Assembly: GCF_012911895.1 (NCBI RefSeq)
Contig: NZ_JAAXCV010000026.1
Span: 2,501 to 66,500, forward strand
Direction: 5' to 3'
DNA length: 64,000 bases
Source: Bacillus sp. RO3
Lineage (GTDB): Bacteria > Bacillota > Bacilli > Bacillales > Bacillaceae_B
Shown in pieces: positions 9,601-20,231 of this stretch. The translations under genes and the position numbers were made by a program. Numbering within the stretch: the stretch's first letter is position 1; the number at the start of each line of letters is the position of its first letter. The notes beneath the pieces were generated by a model that was given only the letters and a program-made list of their open reading frames with translations, was not told where the DNA came from and made no database searches.

Positions 9601-10497
9601 TCAGTTTTTCATTTTAGGATCAAGGGCATCCCGGAGTCCATCCCCCATCAAGTTGAATCCTAATACCGTCAGCATGATGGCAAGTCCTGGGAAGATCATG
9701 GTCCAAGGAGCCTGGAGCATAAATGTACGGGCATCAGCCAACATTTTACCCCATTCAGGTTGCGGAGCCTGGGCCCCCAACCCGAGGAAACCAAGTGCCG
9801 CTGCTTCAATGATGGCAGTGGCAATAGCAAGCGTCCCCTGTACTATGATCGGCGCCATACTGTTGGGAAGAATATGACTTAATAGAATCCGACTGTCCTT
9901 CATCCCGATCGCTTTAGCAGCCATCACATACTCTTCCTGCTTTACACTCAACACCCTTGACCGGATGAGACGTCCGAAATTCGGGATATTGATGATCGCA
10001 ATGGCAATGAGCGCATTTCTCAAGGAAGGACCAAGAGCAGCGACAACAGCTATCGCCAGCAGGATGCTCGGGAAGGCAAGCATAATGTCAAAGATACGTG
10101 AGATAATCGTATCCACCCATCTTCCATAATAACCAGCCACGATCCCGAGTAGACTGCCAACGACAGCAGAGCCGATGACGGCAAAGAAACCTACCCACAG
10201 TGAAATTCGAGCACCAAATATGATCCTTGATAATATATCCCGTCCAAAGTCGTCCGTACCCAGCCAATGCTCAGAAGAGGGAGGCTGAAGCCTTTTGGAT
10301 AAATCTTGTTCATTGATCCCCTGTGGGGCAATGAGTGGAGCAGCTACAGCCAGGATGACAAAGAATAGGACGATGAAAAAGCCGACTAAAGCGATTTTAT
10401 TTTTGCGAAAGCTTTTCCACGCTTCCTTCCAGGGAGATACCGTTTCCTCTTCAATGGAAGGATGAAGCTCTTTTTGCGGTTCTGCTAATTCTGCCAT
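9601..10497 (-). CDS. appC: Oligopeptide ABC transporter permease AppC
   Basis: This 298-residue inner-membrane permease has about six helices and an N-terminal OppC_N segment (WKEAWKSFRKNKIALVGFF). The EAA loop appears as EEYVMAAKAIGMKDSRILLSHILPN. It is the last gene of a five-gene operon whose order, appD-appF-appA-appB-appC, is that of the B. subtilis app locus rather than opp. The App system imports oligopeptides; in B. subtilis it supports sporulation and competence, which is inference here. Confidence 0.88.
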   Translation of the reverse strand: MAELAEPQKELHPSIEEETVSPWKEAWKSFRKNKIALVGFFIVLFFVILAVAAPLIAPQGINEQDLSKRLQPPSSEHWLGTDDFGRDILSRIIFGARISLWVGFFAVIGSAVVGSLLGIVAGYYGRWVDTIISRIFDIMLAFPSILLAIAVVAALGPSLRNALIAIAIINIPNFGRLIRSRVLSVKQEEYVMAAKAIGMKDSRILLSHILPNSMAPIIVQGTLAIATAIIEAAALGFLGLGAQAPQPEWGKMLADARTFMLQAPWTMIFPGLAIMLTVLGFNLMGDGLRDALDPKMKN

Positions 10498-10525
10498 GGG
10501 AGTTCACCTCTTTCTTCTAATGATG

Positions 10526-11539
10526 TTAGTTGTATTTAATGCGCGGATCGACAGCTGCATATAGCAAATCGACAATCAGGTTGATTGTTACAAAGATCGT
10601 CGCCACTACCAGAATGCCTGACTGTACGACAGGATAATCACGGAAACCGATCGCTTCATAGATATAACGCCCAATTCCTGGCCAACCGAAGATGGTCTCA
10701 GTCAATATCGCTCCCCCCAAGAGAAGACCCATTTGCAGACCGATGACCGTCAAAACTGGAATGATTGCATTTTTAAGGGAATGCTTGTACACTACCCAGA
10801 ACATTTTCAACCCCTTGGCACGGGCAGTCCGGATATAATCGGAACGCATCACCTCAAGCATGCTTGAACGGGTCATCCGGGCAATGATCGCCATGGGGAT
10901 GGTTGCCAGGGCAATCCCTGGAAGAATCAGATGCCTCAGCACTTCACCTAACTGATCGAAACGTCCCTGAATGATTGTGTCGATGATATAAAGATTGGTG
11001 ATTGCCTCGATTGGATTTCGGATGTTTTCCCTTCCTGTGGTAGGGAGCCAGTCCAATTGAATACCGAATATCCACTGTTCCATCAAACCAAGCCAGAAGA
11101 TCGGCATGGATACCCCGACCAATGCAAGGATCATAGCCGTATAATCAAACCATGAGTTCTGGAACCATGCACTGACGATACCTGCATTTACCCCAATGAC
11201 CACAGCAATGATGATCGCGACGATCGCGAGCTCTGCTGTTGCAGCCAAATACGGCCAGATTTCACTTGAAACTTCTGTTTTCGTACGGATGGAGCTACCT
11301 AAATCACCTGTTAATAGGCCTTTCAAATACTCAAAATATTGAACATACCAGGCATTATCAAGACCCAATTGAGACCTCAGCTGTTCAATGGCTTCCTTCG
11401 AAGCCTGTTGTCCGAGGATCACCTGGGCAGGGTCCCCTGGAATCGCACGTATGATAAAGAATACGATAAACGTCATTCCTAATAATACGGGTATTAACTG
11501 GAGTAATCTTCGTATGGTGTATTGAAACATTTTGTTCAC
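10526..11539 (-). CDS. appB: Oligopeptide ABC transporter permease AppB
   Basis: The 337-residue permease starts with the OppB-family segment (YTIRRLLQLIPVLLGMTFIVFFIIRAIPGDPA) and carries the EAA loop (SDYIRTARAKGLKMFWVVYKHSLKNAIIPV). It would pair with AppC. A 216-base gap with a dispersed repeat and a stem-loop separates it from appA, whereas appC follows after 28 bases. Confidence 0.88.
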   Translation of the reverse strand: MNKMFQYTIRRLLQLIPVLLGMTFIVFFIIRAIPGDPAQVILGQQASKEAIEQLRSQLGLDNAWYVQYFEYLKGLLTGDLGSSIRTKTEVSSEIWPYLAATAELAIVAIIIAVVIGVNAGIVSAWFQNSWFDYTAMILALVGVSMPIFWLGLMEQWIFGIQLDWLPTTGRENIRNPIEAITNLYIIDTIIQGRFDQLGEVLRHLILPGIALATIPMAIIARMTRSSMLEVMRSDYIRTARAKGLKMFWVVYKHSLKNAIIPVLTVIGLQMGLLLGGAILTETIFGWPGIGRYIYEAIGFRDYPVVQSGILVVATIFVTINLIVDLLYAAVDPRIKYN

Positions 11540-11585
11540 CTCTCTGAAAGGAGATTCTAGTATTCTTGGAAGCTTTGTTACAACA

Positions 11586-11701
11586 GATCGGCGGCTAGAC
11601 CCTCGAGGTCATAAGCCAAACATACCAAAAAGGCAAAGTACGCCTTTCCGGCATGTTCGACTTATGCTTGTCGCCTCTGAGCAAAGCCCCTCCGCTTTTC
11701 T
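11586..11701 (-). repeat. Dispersed ~120-bp repeat, single inverted copy in the app operon
   Basis: Read on the minus strand, this stretch begins with GAAAAGCGGAGGGGC and contains GCGACAAGCATAAG, a GC-rich inner stem around AAAGGCG...CTTTGCCTTTT, and GGCTTATGACCTCGAG. The same landmarks occur in the same order in the array at 23996-24284. It fills the appA-appB gap in the transcribed orientation. The inner part can fold into a long hairpin (CATAAG with CTTATG, AACATGCC with GGTATGTT). Confidence 0.88.
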
Positions 11702-11710
11702 ATGTACAAA

Positions 11711-11735
11711 GGGGAGACTCATAGGTCATCTCCCC
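11711..11735 (-). terminator. Stem-loop after appA, possibly a partial terminator or 3' stabiliser
   Basis: GGGGAGA pairs with TCTCCCC around an 11-base loop, followed on the minus strand by only a short T-run. A hairpin after the binding-protein gene is a common way to make binding protein in excess over the permeases. Confidence 0.55.
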
Positions 11736-11755
11736 CGGGTTGAAGCTTATTTGGA

Positions 11756-13372
11756 TTATTCCATGTCTACTGAACCTAAGAAATCAGATCCAGTTGGATG
11801 CGGTTGGAAGTTCTTCACAGCCGCGCTTCCAGCCAATAGTGGTGTAGAGTGAGCAAGAGGTACCCATGGAGCATCTTCATGAATGATTTCCTGAGCCTTT
11901 TTGTACATCTCTTCACGTTTTGCCTGATCCGTTTCAGATTGGGCAGCAATCAACAGTTCGTGTAGCTCATCATTGCTGTAGTACGTATAGTTATTGCTTC
12001 CGATATTGTCTTTATCAAGTAGGACATAAAGGAAGTTATCGGCATCACCGTTGTCACCAGTCCATCCAAGTAGGAAAGCATCCGCTTCTCCGTTACGGGC
12101 TTTTTCTAAGTAAGTAGCCCACTCGTAAGATACGATTTTCGCTTTCACTCCAATTTCTTCAAGGTCAGCCTGAATCGCTTCAGCTACTTTTTGGCCATCC
12201 GGCATATATGGACGTGGAACAGGCATTGCCCATAGTTCCATTTCAAATCCGTCTTTCAGTCCTGCTTCAGCAAGAAGTTCTTTCGCTTTTTCAGGATTGT
12301 ATTCATACCCTTCCAGAGCATCGTTATATCCGCCAATAACAGGAGGCATCGGGTTTTTCGCTACTTCTGCTCTTCCTTCGAAGAATGCATCAATGATTTC
12401 CTGTTTGTTGATCGCATAGTTGATCGCTTGACGTACCTTTGGATTATCAAAAGGTTTACGAGTGGATGTTAACCCTAAGTATCCAACGTTCATGGAAGGA
12501 CGCTCGAATAATTGTAATTGGTCATTCCCCTCAACTTGTGAAGCATCGCTTGGATTGATACCATCTGCAAGGTCGATTTCCCCAGAAATAAGGGCATTTA
12601 AACGTGCAGAGTTTTCAGGGATTGATTTAAAGACAACCTGATCAAGCTTAGGAAGCCCTTCTTTCCAGTAGTTCTCGTTTTTCACAAGCACGATTTTGTC
12701 ATTACGCTTCCACTCTTTGAACTTGAAAGGACCTGTCCCTGCATCTGTAGGAGCTTCTCCAAACTTATCTCCCAATTCCTCAAGTGCCTTGGGGCTGACA
12801 ATCGCAAACGGGCTCATGGCAATATTCTTTAAGAAAGGAGCCTGTGGACGTTTAAGAACAAACTCGACTGTTGTTTCATCAACTGCTTTAACTTCCTTGA
12901 TTACGTGACCTTCATCACCTTTAAAACCACCAAACATAGACTTATAGTAGTAGAATGCATCTGCATTTCCATTCATCCAGCGCTCGAAGTTCTTTACAAC
13001 TGCGTCCGCATTGAAATCTGTACCATCCTGGAATGTAACACCTTCACGAAGTGTGAATGTGTACGTCAACCCATCATCAGATACTTCCCACTTCTCTGCC
13101 AATCCTGGATTTGGTTCAGTATCCTGCTCACCAAATTCAACGAGAGTTTCGAAGATATTCTTTGTTACTTTAAATGATTCACCATCGGTAACGGCTGCAG
13201 GATCAAGGGCTACGGAATCTCCTCCACGACCAAAGATCAATACTTTTGGATCGCCGCTGTCTTTACTGTCACTACCTTCACCTGAAGAGCTTTCATTCCC
13301 CCCACAACCGTAAAGTACGGATGATACGAGCAGGATGACAAGCATTAAAATTGACCAGCTCTTTTTTCTCAA
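11756..13372 (-). CDS. appA: Oligopeptide-binding lipoprotein AppA
   Basis: The 538-residue solute-binding protein (SBP family 5) captures peptides outside the membrane. It has a lipoprotein signal with the lipobox LYGC (lipid-bearing Cys23), then a Gly/Ser linker. The family motif region EKWEVSDDGLTYTFTLREGVTFQDG is present. The start codon is TTG, six bases after AGGAGGGG. It lies between the ATPases and the permeases in the app operon. Confidence 0.9.
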   Translation of the reverse strand: MRKKSWSILMLVILLVSSVLYGCGGNESSSGEGSDSKDSGDPKVLIFGRGGDSVALDPAAVTDGESFKVTKNIFETLVEFGEQDTEPNPGLAEKWEVSDDGLTYTFTLREGVTFQDGTDFNADAVVKNFERWMNGNADAFYYYKSMFGGFKGDEGHVIKEVKAVDETTVEFVLKRPQAPFLKNIAMSPFAIVSPKALEELGDKFGEAPTDAGTGPFKFKEWKRNDKIVLVKNENYWKEGLPKLDQVVFKSIPENSARLNALISGEIDLADGINPSDASQVEGNDQLQLFERPSMNVGYLGLTSTRKPFDNPKVRQAINYAINKQEIIDAFFEGRAEVAKNPMPPVIGGYNDALEGYEYNPEKAKELLAEAGLKDGFEMELWAMPVPRPYMPDGQKVAEAIQADLEEIGVKAKIVSYEWATYLEKARNGEADAFLLGWTGDNGDADNFLYVLLDKDNIGSNNYTYYSNDELHELLIAAQSETDQAKREEMYKKAQEIIHEDAPWVPLAHSTPLLAGSAAVKNFQPHPTGSDFLGSVDME

Positions 13373-13419
13373 CTAAATCCCCTCCTGAATAATGTTTATA
13401 TACTTATGAGACTTGTCTT

Positions 13420-14385
13420 CTAGTAAAGATGACAAGCTACATAATGCCCTGGTTGGTGTTCCTTGAATTCCGGCACTTTCTGTTTGCAAATCTCCGTTGC
13501 ATGTGGACACCTGGTATGGAATGTACACCCGCTTGGGGGATTCGACGGACTCGGAATGTCCCCCTGTAAGAGAATGGTTTCCCTCTTGAAATCAGGATCA
13601 GGTACGGGGACTGCTGATAGAAGTGCCTGAGTATATGGATGAAGCGGTTTTTCATAGAGAGTTTCACTAGTACTCAGCTCTACCATTTTCCCCAGGTACA
13701 TCACACCGACCCGATCGCTTATATGTCTGACTACACCCAGATCATGAGCAATGAAGATATAAGTGAGTCCAAACTCTTTTTGTAAATCCTGCATCAGGTT
13801 CAATACCTGTGATTGTATGGATACATCGAGTGCAGATACCGGCTCATCGACAATGATGAGCTTGGGCTTGGTCATGAGCGCCCTCGCTATACCGATCCGC
13901 TGCCTTTGGCCGCCACTGAATTGATGTGGATAACGCTTTGCATGATAGCTGCTTAGCCCTACGATATTGAGAAGTTCATGAACCCTTTCTTTTCTTTCCT
14001 TTGCTGATCCCATTCCATGAACCTTCAATGGCTCCTCGAGAATCTTTTCTACGGTATGTCTCGGATTCAAGGAAGCAAACGGATCTTGAAAGACCATTTG
14101 CATCTCCCGTCGGATCTTTCTCATTTCCGAGTTTGATAGACTGGTAAGTTCCCGGTCTTCAAATGTCACTTTCCCATCGGATGGATCAATGAGCCTCATG
14201 AGCATTCTGCCGGTCGTGGATTTACCACATCCGCTTTCCCCTACGATCCCAAGTGTCTCACCCTTATTCACGGTAAAAGATACTCCGTCTACTGCTTTTA
14301 CAGAACTGACAGGCCGCCCGAGAATCCCTCCCGTAATCGGGAAATGTTTCTTTAAATTCTCAACCTTTAGCAATGGTTCCGTCAT
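13420..14385 (-). CDS. appF: Oligopeptide ABC transporter ATPase AppF
   Basis: The 321-residue ATPase shows Walker [10 protein letters not shown], signature [15 protein letters not shown], Walker B LIIVDEP and the C-terminal oligopeptide-transporter extension with Cys residues ([14 protein letters not shown]) that can hold an iron-sulfur cluster in this family. ATG at 14385 follows GGAGGAGGGAG and overlaps the end of appD by 26 bases, which implies translational coupling. Confidence 0.9.
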   Translation of the reverse strand: MTEPLLKVENLKKHFPITGGILGRPVSSVKAVDGVSFTVNKGETLGIVGESGCGKSTTGRMLMRLIDPSDGKVTFEDRELTSLSNSEMRKIRREMQMVFQDPFASLNPRHTVEKILEEPLKVHGMGSAKERKERVHELLNIVGLSSYHAKRYPHQFSGGQRQRIGIARALMTKPKLIIVDEPVSALDVSIQSQVLNLMQDLQKEFGLTYIFIAHDLGVVRHISDRVGVMYLGKMVELSTSETLYEKPLHPYTQALLSAVPVPDPDFKRETILLQGDIPSPSNPPSGCTFHTRCPHATEICKQKVPEFKEHQPGHYVACHLY

Positions 14386-15376
14386 AAACTCCCTCCTCCA
14401 CTTCATCGAACAGGAAGCATCGTGTGCAATGTCCTTGTGATGTTTCATATAATTCCGGCGTTTCGACTAAACAACGATCGAATGCATATTCACAGCGGGC
14501 TGCAAATCGGCAACCGGTCTTGATGGACCCCGGCTTCGGTACATTCCCCTGAATCGAATGAAGTCGCTGCTGCTTCACCCGCATATCCGGTACGGACTTA
14601 ATCAGGCCTTTCGTGTAGGGATGCTGGGGGTTTTTGAAGATCTCTTCCACTGTCCCCTCTTCCACTACTTTACCTGAGTACATCACGACCACCCGCTCAC
14701 ATGTTTCTGCTACGACACCCAAATCATGGGTAATGAGGAGAACAGCCGTATTCAGCTCCTTGTTCAATCGTTTCATCAATTTCAGTATTTGGGCCTGAAT
14801 CGTCACATCAAGTGCGGTTGTAGGCTCGTCTGCTATTAAAACCCGTGGATCGCATACCATTGCCATGGCGATCATGACCCTTTGCCTCATGCCGCCGGAT
14901 AGCTGATGAGGGTATTCTTTGATGAGTTCTTCGGCTCTCGGCAGTCCAACCATTTTCATGATCTCGACTGCTTTTTCTTTCGCTTGTTTCTTATTAACCT
15001 TTGTATGTATTCGTATTGCTTCCGTTAATTGATCACCTATGGTAAAGACAGGGTTTAAAGATGTCATTGGTTCTTGGAAGATCATGGCTATTTCATTGCC
15101 CCGGATATCTCTCATTCGTTTTTCTGATGCTTGTGTCAGGTCTTCATCTCTATAAAGAATCTTTCCACCTACTATTTTGCCTGGTGGTTTTGGTACGAGA
15201 CCCATGATGGACAGGGATGTTACACTTTTCCCGCATCCGCTCTCCCCAACGACTCCCAGTACTTCACCTTCATTGACATGAAAGCTGACTCCATCGACTG
15301 CAGGAACTTCTCCGTCATCAGTAAAAAAGGAGGTCCTTAAATCTTCCACTTTCAGTAAAGGACGCGCTTCGCTCAT
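14360..15376 (-). CDS. appD: Oligopeptide ABC transporter ATPase AppD
   Basis: The 338-residue ATPase is the first gene of the app operon. It carries Walker A GESGCGKS, signature [15 protein letters not shown], Walker B VLIADEP, and the C-terminal Cys-containing tail ([15 protein letters not shown]) of peptide-type importers. It would form a heterodimer with AppF. Confidence 0.9.
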   Translation of the reverse strand: MSEARPLLKVEDLRTSFFTDDGEVPAVDGVSFHVNEGEVLGVVGESGCGKSVTSLSIMGLVPKPPGKIVGGKILYRDEDLTQASEKRMRDIRGNEIAMIFQEPMTSLNPVFTIGDQLTEAIRIHTKVNKKQAKEKAVEIMKMVGLPRAEELIKEYPHQLSGGMRQRVMIAMAMVCDPRVLIADEPTTALDVTIQAQILKLMKRLNKELNTAVLLITHDLGVVAETCERVVVMYSGKVVEEGTVEEIFKNPQHPYTKGLIKSVPDMRVKQQRLHSIQGNVPKPGSIKTGCRFAARCEYAFDRCLVETPELYETSQGHCTRCFLFDEVEEGVYDGTIAKG

Positions 15377-15447
15377 TCAAATCCTCCTCTTCGAAACTAT
15401 CTCTCTTTTCTTAATAATGCTTATTTTCTAAATTTTATATGTTTCTT

Positions 15448-15475
15448 ATTATACAAGATGTTACAAATGTTGCAA
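15448..15475 (-). promoter_or_regulatory. Promoter of the app operon
   Basis: On the minus strand, TTGCAA (15470-15475), 16 bases, then TATAAT (15448-15453). The -35 and spacer contain an imperfect dyad (TTACAA-N3-TTGCAA) that could be an operator. The rest of the 313-base gap upstream of appD is AT-rich and shows nothing further except the ygaD terminator. Confidence 0.65.
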
Positions 15476-15635
15476 TCTATTTTCAGAATTTTTCTACTAA
15501 AATTCAATTTCCTCTTTCATTCCCAATTCAATTCAATATATGTCCAATTATTCTTTTCATTCCTTTCAGATAAAGTTATTCAGCCCTACTTTATTCATGC
15601 CTCCCCTGAAAAACAGGTGGAATTTTTAAAGAAAA

Positions 15636-15685
15636 TCAAAAAAAGTCATGACTATACTCACGGAATCGTGATGAGTCATGACTTT
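15636..15685 (-). terminator. Terminator after ygaD
   Basis: A stem AAAGTCATGACT with its complement encloses an inner stem, and is followed by a T-run on the minus strand immediately after the ygaD stop. Confidence 0.85.
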
Positions 15686-15689
15686 CATA

Positions 15690-17438
15690 TTACTGATCGA
15701 GTTGTTGTACCTGGAAGAGTTTAAAATAATGTCCCTGCTTTGCCATCAATTCTTCATGGGTGCCCATTTCGACAACCTCCCCATGCTCCATATGAATGAT
15801 CCGATCTGCATGAGTGATGGTGGATAATCGATGGGCGACTATGAAGGTCGTTCGATCTTTCGCCAGGATTTCAAGAGATTCCTGGATCAGGTGTTCACTT
15901 TCGAGATCAAGGGCTGACGTTGCTTCATCCAATATGAGAATGGGTGGATTTTTCAGGAATACCCGGGCAATCGCCACCCGCTGCTTCTGGCCACCTGACA
16001 GCTTCACACCCCGTTCTCCCACTTTCGTGTCATAGCCCTGAGGTAATTTCATGATGAAATCATGGGCATTAGCCGCCTTGGCAGCATTGATCACTTCTTC
16101 ATCCGTCGCCTCGGGATTACCGAATTTAATATTCATCTTCACTGATTCACTGAAGAGAATGTTGTCCTGGAGCACCATTCCGATATTGTCACGCAATGAT
16201 CTCACCTGAAAACGTCTGATATCCGTTCCATCGAGAAGGATTCCACCTTCTGTCACATCATAGAATCTCGGAATAAGACTGACAAAGGAGGATTTTCCTC
16301 CTCCACTCATGCCGACGAGGGCAACGGTTTCCCCTGTTCTGATATTGAGATTGAGGTTACGGAGAACCTCCTCTTCTTCCATTTCATAACGGAAGGAAAC
16401 ATCTTTAAATTGGATATCTCCCCGGACATTTTTACAAGGAATCGCACCCGGTTCATCATCGATATCATACTTCTCATCCATAAATTCAAAGACACGATCC
16501 ATGGAAGCAATCGACTGAGTCAAGGTAGTAGATGAATTCACCAGACGTCTAAGGGGACCATACAGCCGATCGATATAAGCGATAAAAGCTGCCATCGTAC
16601 CAATTGTAAGGTCTCCATTGATGACCTCGATCCCTGCATAGCCTATGATGATCAGGGGAGAAATGTCCGTAATCGTATTCACAACAGCGAACGCTTTTGC
16701 ATTCCAGCTTGTTTGCTTTAAGGCTTTTAGTAAGAAATGATTATTTTGATTCTGGAATTGTTTCTGTTCATACTCTTCAACTGCAAAGCTCTTGATGACA
16801 GCCATCCCTTGAACCCTTTCATGCAAATGACTCTGAACCTCTGCAAGGGCCTGGGAGCGCTCCCTCGTCAGGCCCCTTAGTCTTCCGAAGAAATAACGGA
16901 CAGAGAAAGCATAGAACGGGAATGCGATGAGAGAAACCAATGTTAAGGTAATATCCATCGTAAACATGATGGACAGGGCAATCACGATGGTTGCCGCATC
17001 CAGCCATAGATTCATGAGACCGGTTATGACGAAATTCTTCGTTTGCTCTACATCGTTGATGACCCGGGAAATGACTTCGCCGGCTCTTGTATTGGAATAA
17101 TATTTAAAGCTCAGCTTTTGAATATGGGAGTACAAATGATCCCTTAAGTCATACAGGATCTTATTGCCCGTCCATTGGGCAAAGTACTGCCGATAATACT
17201 CGACAGGAGGTCTGACGAGTAAAAAGAGGCCGAGCATGATCCCCATGATCAAAAGTAATTGATTGGTTTTTTCTTCAGCCGATATTCCTTTAGCCCCCAC
17301 GATGTCATCAATGACGTACTTGATTAAAATCGGAATCAGTAAGGGAATGGTAAATTTAATGATGCCTATAATTAATGTACCAATAATTTGCCACCGGTAA
17401 GGTTTTACAAATTGAAGGTAGCGTTTGATACTATCCAA
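15690..17438 (-). CDS. ygaD: YgaD, ABC transporter with fused membrane and ATPase domains
   Basis: This 582-residue half-transporter (type 1 exporter fold) has six N-terminal helices (to about residue 310) and a C-terminal ATPase with Walker [10 protein letters not shown], signature LSGGQKQR and Walker B ILILDEAT. It would work as a dimer exporting lipids, drugs or peptides. The start is TTG, eight bases after AGGAG. Gene order ygaC-ygaD matches B. subtilis. Walker A has GGGK where most exporters have GCGK or GAGK, which still fits the GxxGxGKS pattern. Confidence 0.88.
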   Translation of the reverse strand: MDSIKRYLQFVKPYRWQIIGTLIIGIIKFTIPLLIPILIKYVIDDIVGAKGISAEEKTNQLLLIMGIMLGLFLLVRPPVEYYRQYFAQWTGNKILYDLRDHLYSHIQKLSFKYYSNTRAGEVISRVINDVEQTKNFVITGLMNLWLDAATIVIALSIMFTMDITLTLVSLIAFPFYAFSVRYFFGRLRGLTRERSQALAEVQSHLHERVQGMAVIKSFAVEEYEQKQFQNQNNHFLLKALKQTSWNAKAFAVVNTITDISPLIIIGYAGIEVINGDLTIGTMAAFIAYIDRLYGPLRRLVNSSTTLTQSIASMDRVFEFMDEKYDIDDEPGAIPCKNVRGDIQFKDVSFRYEMEEEEVLRNLNLNIRTGETVALVGMSGGGKSSFVSLIPRFYDVTEGGILLDGTDIRRFQVRSLRDNIGMVLQDNILFSESVKMNIKFGNPEATDEEVINAAKAANAHDFIMKLPQGYDTKVGERGVKLSGGQKQRVAIARVFLKNPPILILDEATSALDLESEHLIQESLEILAKDRTTFIVAHRLSTITHADRIIHMEHGEVVEMGTHEELMAKQGHYFKLFQVQQLDQ

Positions 17439-17482
17439 GTGATTACTCCTTTCTAAGTTGTGTGTGTTTATTCTGCCCCAAT

Positions 17483-17575
17483 AAAAAGGGATGACCCTGT
17501 ATGGAACGCAGCATTGTTCCTCTTCACATCCTTTGAGGGAACGAAGAGGTTGCTCCTTACTGGGTCAGCCCTTTA
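17483..17575 (-). other. Long imperfect hairpin between ygaC and ygaD
   Basis: The ends pair as AAAGGG-GACCC with GGGTC-CCCTTT. The interior contains a second stem CCTCTTC/GAAGAGG. On the minus strand the 3' end runs into CCCTTTTTATT, so it could act as a terminator for ygaC, but at about 93 bases it is much larger than the other terminators here. Confidence 0.5.
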
Positions 17576-17600
17576 ATGAATATGCAATTTTCCAGCTGTG

Positions 17601-18131
17601 TTACCCCCTGTGAGTCAAATAACGCTCGTACCAAATATCGATAAAGTCCGGAGCAAACGGCCCTTTTCTTTGTCTGATCCAACGAACAAGCTTGTCAACA
17701 TTTCGCTTAAGAATATGATCGATCACATCCGGGTAACCGTATAATTTGCGATGAGCTTCATACTCATCCTCATCCAGCAGTGTGTAAGTCATGTCAGGAA
17801 ACACTTTGATATCCAGGTCGTAATCAATATACTTGATCGCTTCATGATCATACACAAATGGTGAGCTTAAATTACAATAATAATAAATACCGTCCTCACG
17901 AATCATACAAATAATGTTAAACCACAGCTCTGAATGAAAATAGCAAATTGCCGGTTCACGCGTCATCCATGTTCTTCCGTCTGATTCCGTCACCATCGTC
18001 CGGTCATTGCCCCCGATGATCTGATTCGATGTTCCTTTTAGAACGGTCGTCTCATTCCATATGCGGTGAATATTCCCATCATGTTTAAAGCTATGTATTT
18101 GTACAGATTTTCCTTCAGTGGGAACTGCCAT
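17601..18131 (-). CDS. ygaC: YgaC, DUF402 family (UPF0374) protein
   Basis: The 176-residue soluble protein has the DUF402 core: [40 protein letters not shown], a conserved YYYCNLSSP segment, [13 protein letters not shown] and DEDEYE. The acidic cluster in DYDLD and DEDE fits the divalent-metal-dependent phosphatase activity shown for some DUF402 proteins; activity here is inference. ATG at 18131 follows AAGGGGG. Length and neighbours match B. subtilis YgaC. Confidence 0.88.
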   Translation of the reverse strand: MAVPTEGKSVQIHSFKHDGNIHRIWNETTVLKGTSNQIIGGNDRTMVTESDGRTWMTREPAICYFHSELWFNIICMIREDGIYYYCNLSSPFVYDHEAIKYIDYDLDIKVFPDMTYTLLDEDEYEAHRKLYGYPDVIDHILKRNVDKLVRWIRQRKGPFAPDFIDIWYERYLTHRG

Positions 18132-18214
18132 CGTACCCCCTTCTTTCATTTCAAAATTACCCTTTTATATACTTATCTATTCTATCATTATAACGTTTCC
18201 TCAGAAAATTTAAA

Positions 18215-18258
18215 ACAAAAGGGCTGTCCTTAAAGAAAATATCCTTTAAGGACGGCCC
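18215..18258 (-). terminator. Terminator downstream of ygaB
   Basis: Minus strand: GGGC-CGTCCTTAAAGG pairs with CTTTAAGGAC-GCCC, followed by TTTTGTTTT. It lies about 125 bases past the ygaB stop. Confidence 0.75.
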
Positions 18259-18383
18259 GATATTGGTTCGTAAATGGGTTTTTATGATAAGTGGAGATCC
18301 TCAATCCCTTCCTTTTCCTGAAGGATTCCTACGCAGGAGATGATGAGATTGTGTACCGCCCATGTGAAATCTTAGTTTTTCTA

Positions 18384-18638
18384 CTAAGTGACGCTTTGCT
18401 CCTTTTGATAAGATCGTATTACTTCATCTGTTTGATTCTGGAATATTTTTTGGATTTCTTTCAGTTCCTTCTTCTTTGTAGCGATTTCGCTTTTTATCGA
18501 TTCAACTTTCGTCAACTCTTGAAGCTGAAGAAGCTCCTCTTCAATTTCCTGACAACGCTCTATCTCTGCCTGAAGATATAACAACTTATCCATCGTCTCT
18601 AACTGCTCTGTGACCAACTCATTAAATCGTTGCTGCAT
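18384..18638 (-). CDS. ygaB: YgaB, small coiled-coil protein
   Basis: The 84-residue protein is almost wholly alpha-helical and rich in Glu, Gln, Lys and Leu, with heptad-like spacing (residues 8-75). Its position between sspE and ygaC identifies it with the YgaB family of Bacillus. No function is known. Confidence 0.75.
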   Translation of the reverse strand: MQQRFNELVTEQLETMDKLLYLQAEIERCQEIEEELLQLQELTKVESIKSEIATKKKELKEIQKIFQNQTDEVIRSYQKEQSVT

Positions 18639-18741
18639 CCTTCAACCACTCCTCTAAACAGGCTCTCCTAAAACATTCTCCCTCCCCCTTCCAAACCCTT
18701 TGACTACTTCTGTCACAATCCCACCAGTTTTGTCGATGGAG

Positions 18742-18781
18742 AGGGACGGACCTCCTCTTGTATAAGAGGAGGTCCGTCCCT
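18742..18781. repeat. Palindromic GGGACGGACC repeat, copy 1
   Basis: A perfect 19-bp arm palindrome begins AGGGACGGACCTCC and ends with its complement, with almost no loop. The same core occurs at 22761-22807, 23591-23620 and 52007-52087. There is no T-run, and a separate sspE terminator stands next to it, so it is not simply a terminator. Confidence 0.85.
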
Positions 18782-18789
18782 TGAAAATG

Positions 18790-18820
18790 AAAAAGCACCC
18801 AACCTAATGGGTGCTTTTTC
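18790..18820 (-). terminator. Terminator after sspE
   Basis: AAAAAGCACCC and GGGTGCTTTTT pair around an 8-base loop; T-runs occur on both strands. Confidence 0.88.
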
Positions 18821-18836
18821 CGTCAGAACAATTCAA

Positions 18837-19046
18837 TTATTGTTGTTGTTGACCGTATTTACCAGAAGCTTGCGCTTTGTTAGCTTCTGCTTGTTGGTTT
18901 TGTTGCTTCACATGTTGTGCCGCTGTTGTTTCTGAAGCGAACTCAGTACCGTATTGTTGTTGTTGAGTCCCTGCAGCTTGAGCGTTTTGTTGTTTCACGT
19001 GTTGAACGCTTGTACCAGCTTGAGTTTTGTTTGGTTGTTTTGCCAT
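18837..19046 (-). CDS. sspE: Gamma-type small acid-soluble spore protein SspE
   Basis: Gamma-type SASP is stored in the spore core and degraded on germination as an amino-acid source. The 69-residue protein is Gln/Ala/Asn-rich and has the TEFASET site cut by the GPR protease once, with a partial repeat of QHVKQQN on either side; B. subtilis SspE is longer with two full repeats. ATG at 19046 lies just after GGAGGTGA. Expression in the forespore from a sigma-G promoter is expected, but I could not place one with confidence. Confidence 0.9.
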   Translation of the reverse strand: MAKQPNKTQAGTSVQHVKQQNAQAAGTQQQQYGTEFASETTAAQHVKQQNQQAEANKAQASGKYGQQQQ

Positions 19047-19122
19047 TGTAATCACCTCCACGCTTATTAAGATAACCAAGCGTGGATTTCACTATTCGAT
19101 AATTTTCAGGAAAAAGATTCCT

Positions 19123-19872
<750 letters not shown>

Positions 19873-19969
19873 TCATCCTTTCGATTTCATTTACCAATTC
19901 GACCAGAGCATAATCAGAGACTGACATGCAAACTAATAAGAGTATATCAGTAAATTGGAGGAATGAGTT

Positions 19970-20194
19970 ATGTATGTAGGCAGAGATATGACGGAGCTTT
20001 CCATGATTCCTAAAAATGAATGGAAGAAAAGCGAGCTGGCTTTCTTTCATCATTCACTACAACAAATAGTACCCTATTTGAACGCTGAAGGACAATCGAT
20101 TCACAGGGAAATTGTCGAGGAAATTGAAAACCGAGGTGGATTGAAGCGCGGTGAAGCAGATTATACTCACGGCACGAAGGTTACTTTCGACTAA
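19970..20194 (+). CDS. yfhS: YfhS, small hypothetical protein
   Basis: The 74-residue protein has a strong GGAGGAATGAGTT site and sits divergent from fabL and convergent with mutY, where B. subtilis has yfhS of similar length. It is soluble with no recognisable motif; the C-terminal EADYTHGTKVTF looks conserved in memory of the family. Function unknown. Confidence 0.72.
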   Translation: MYVGRDMTELSMIPKNEWKKSELAFFHHSLQQIVPYLNAEGQSIHREIVEEIENRGGLKRGEADYTHGTKVTFD

Positions 20195-20231
20195 AAAATG
20201 AGCAGCCATCGCGGCTGCTCTCTCTTATTTT
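20194..20231. terminator. Bidirectional terminator between yfhS and mutY
   Basis: GAGCAGCC pairs with GGCTGCTC around 5 bases, with an A-run before and T-rich tract after. It overlaps the last codons of mutY. Confidence 0.8.
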
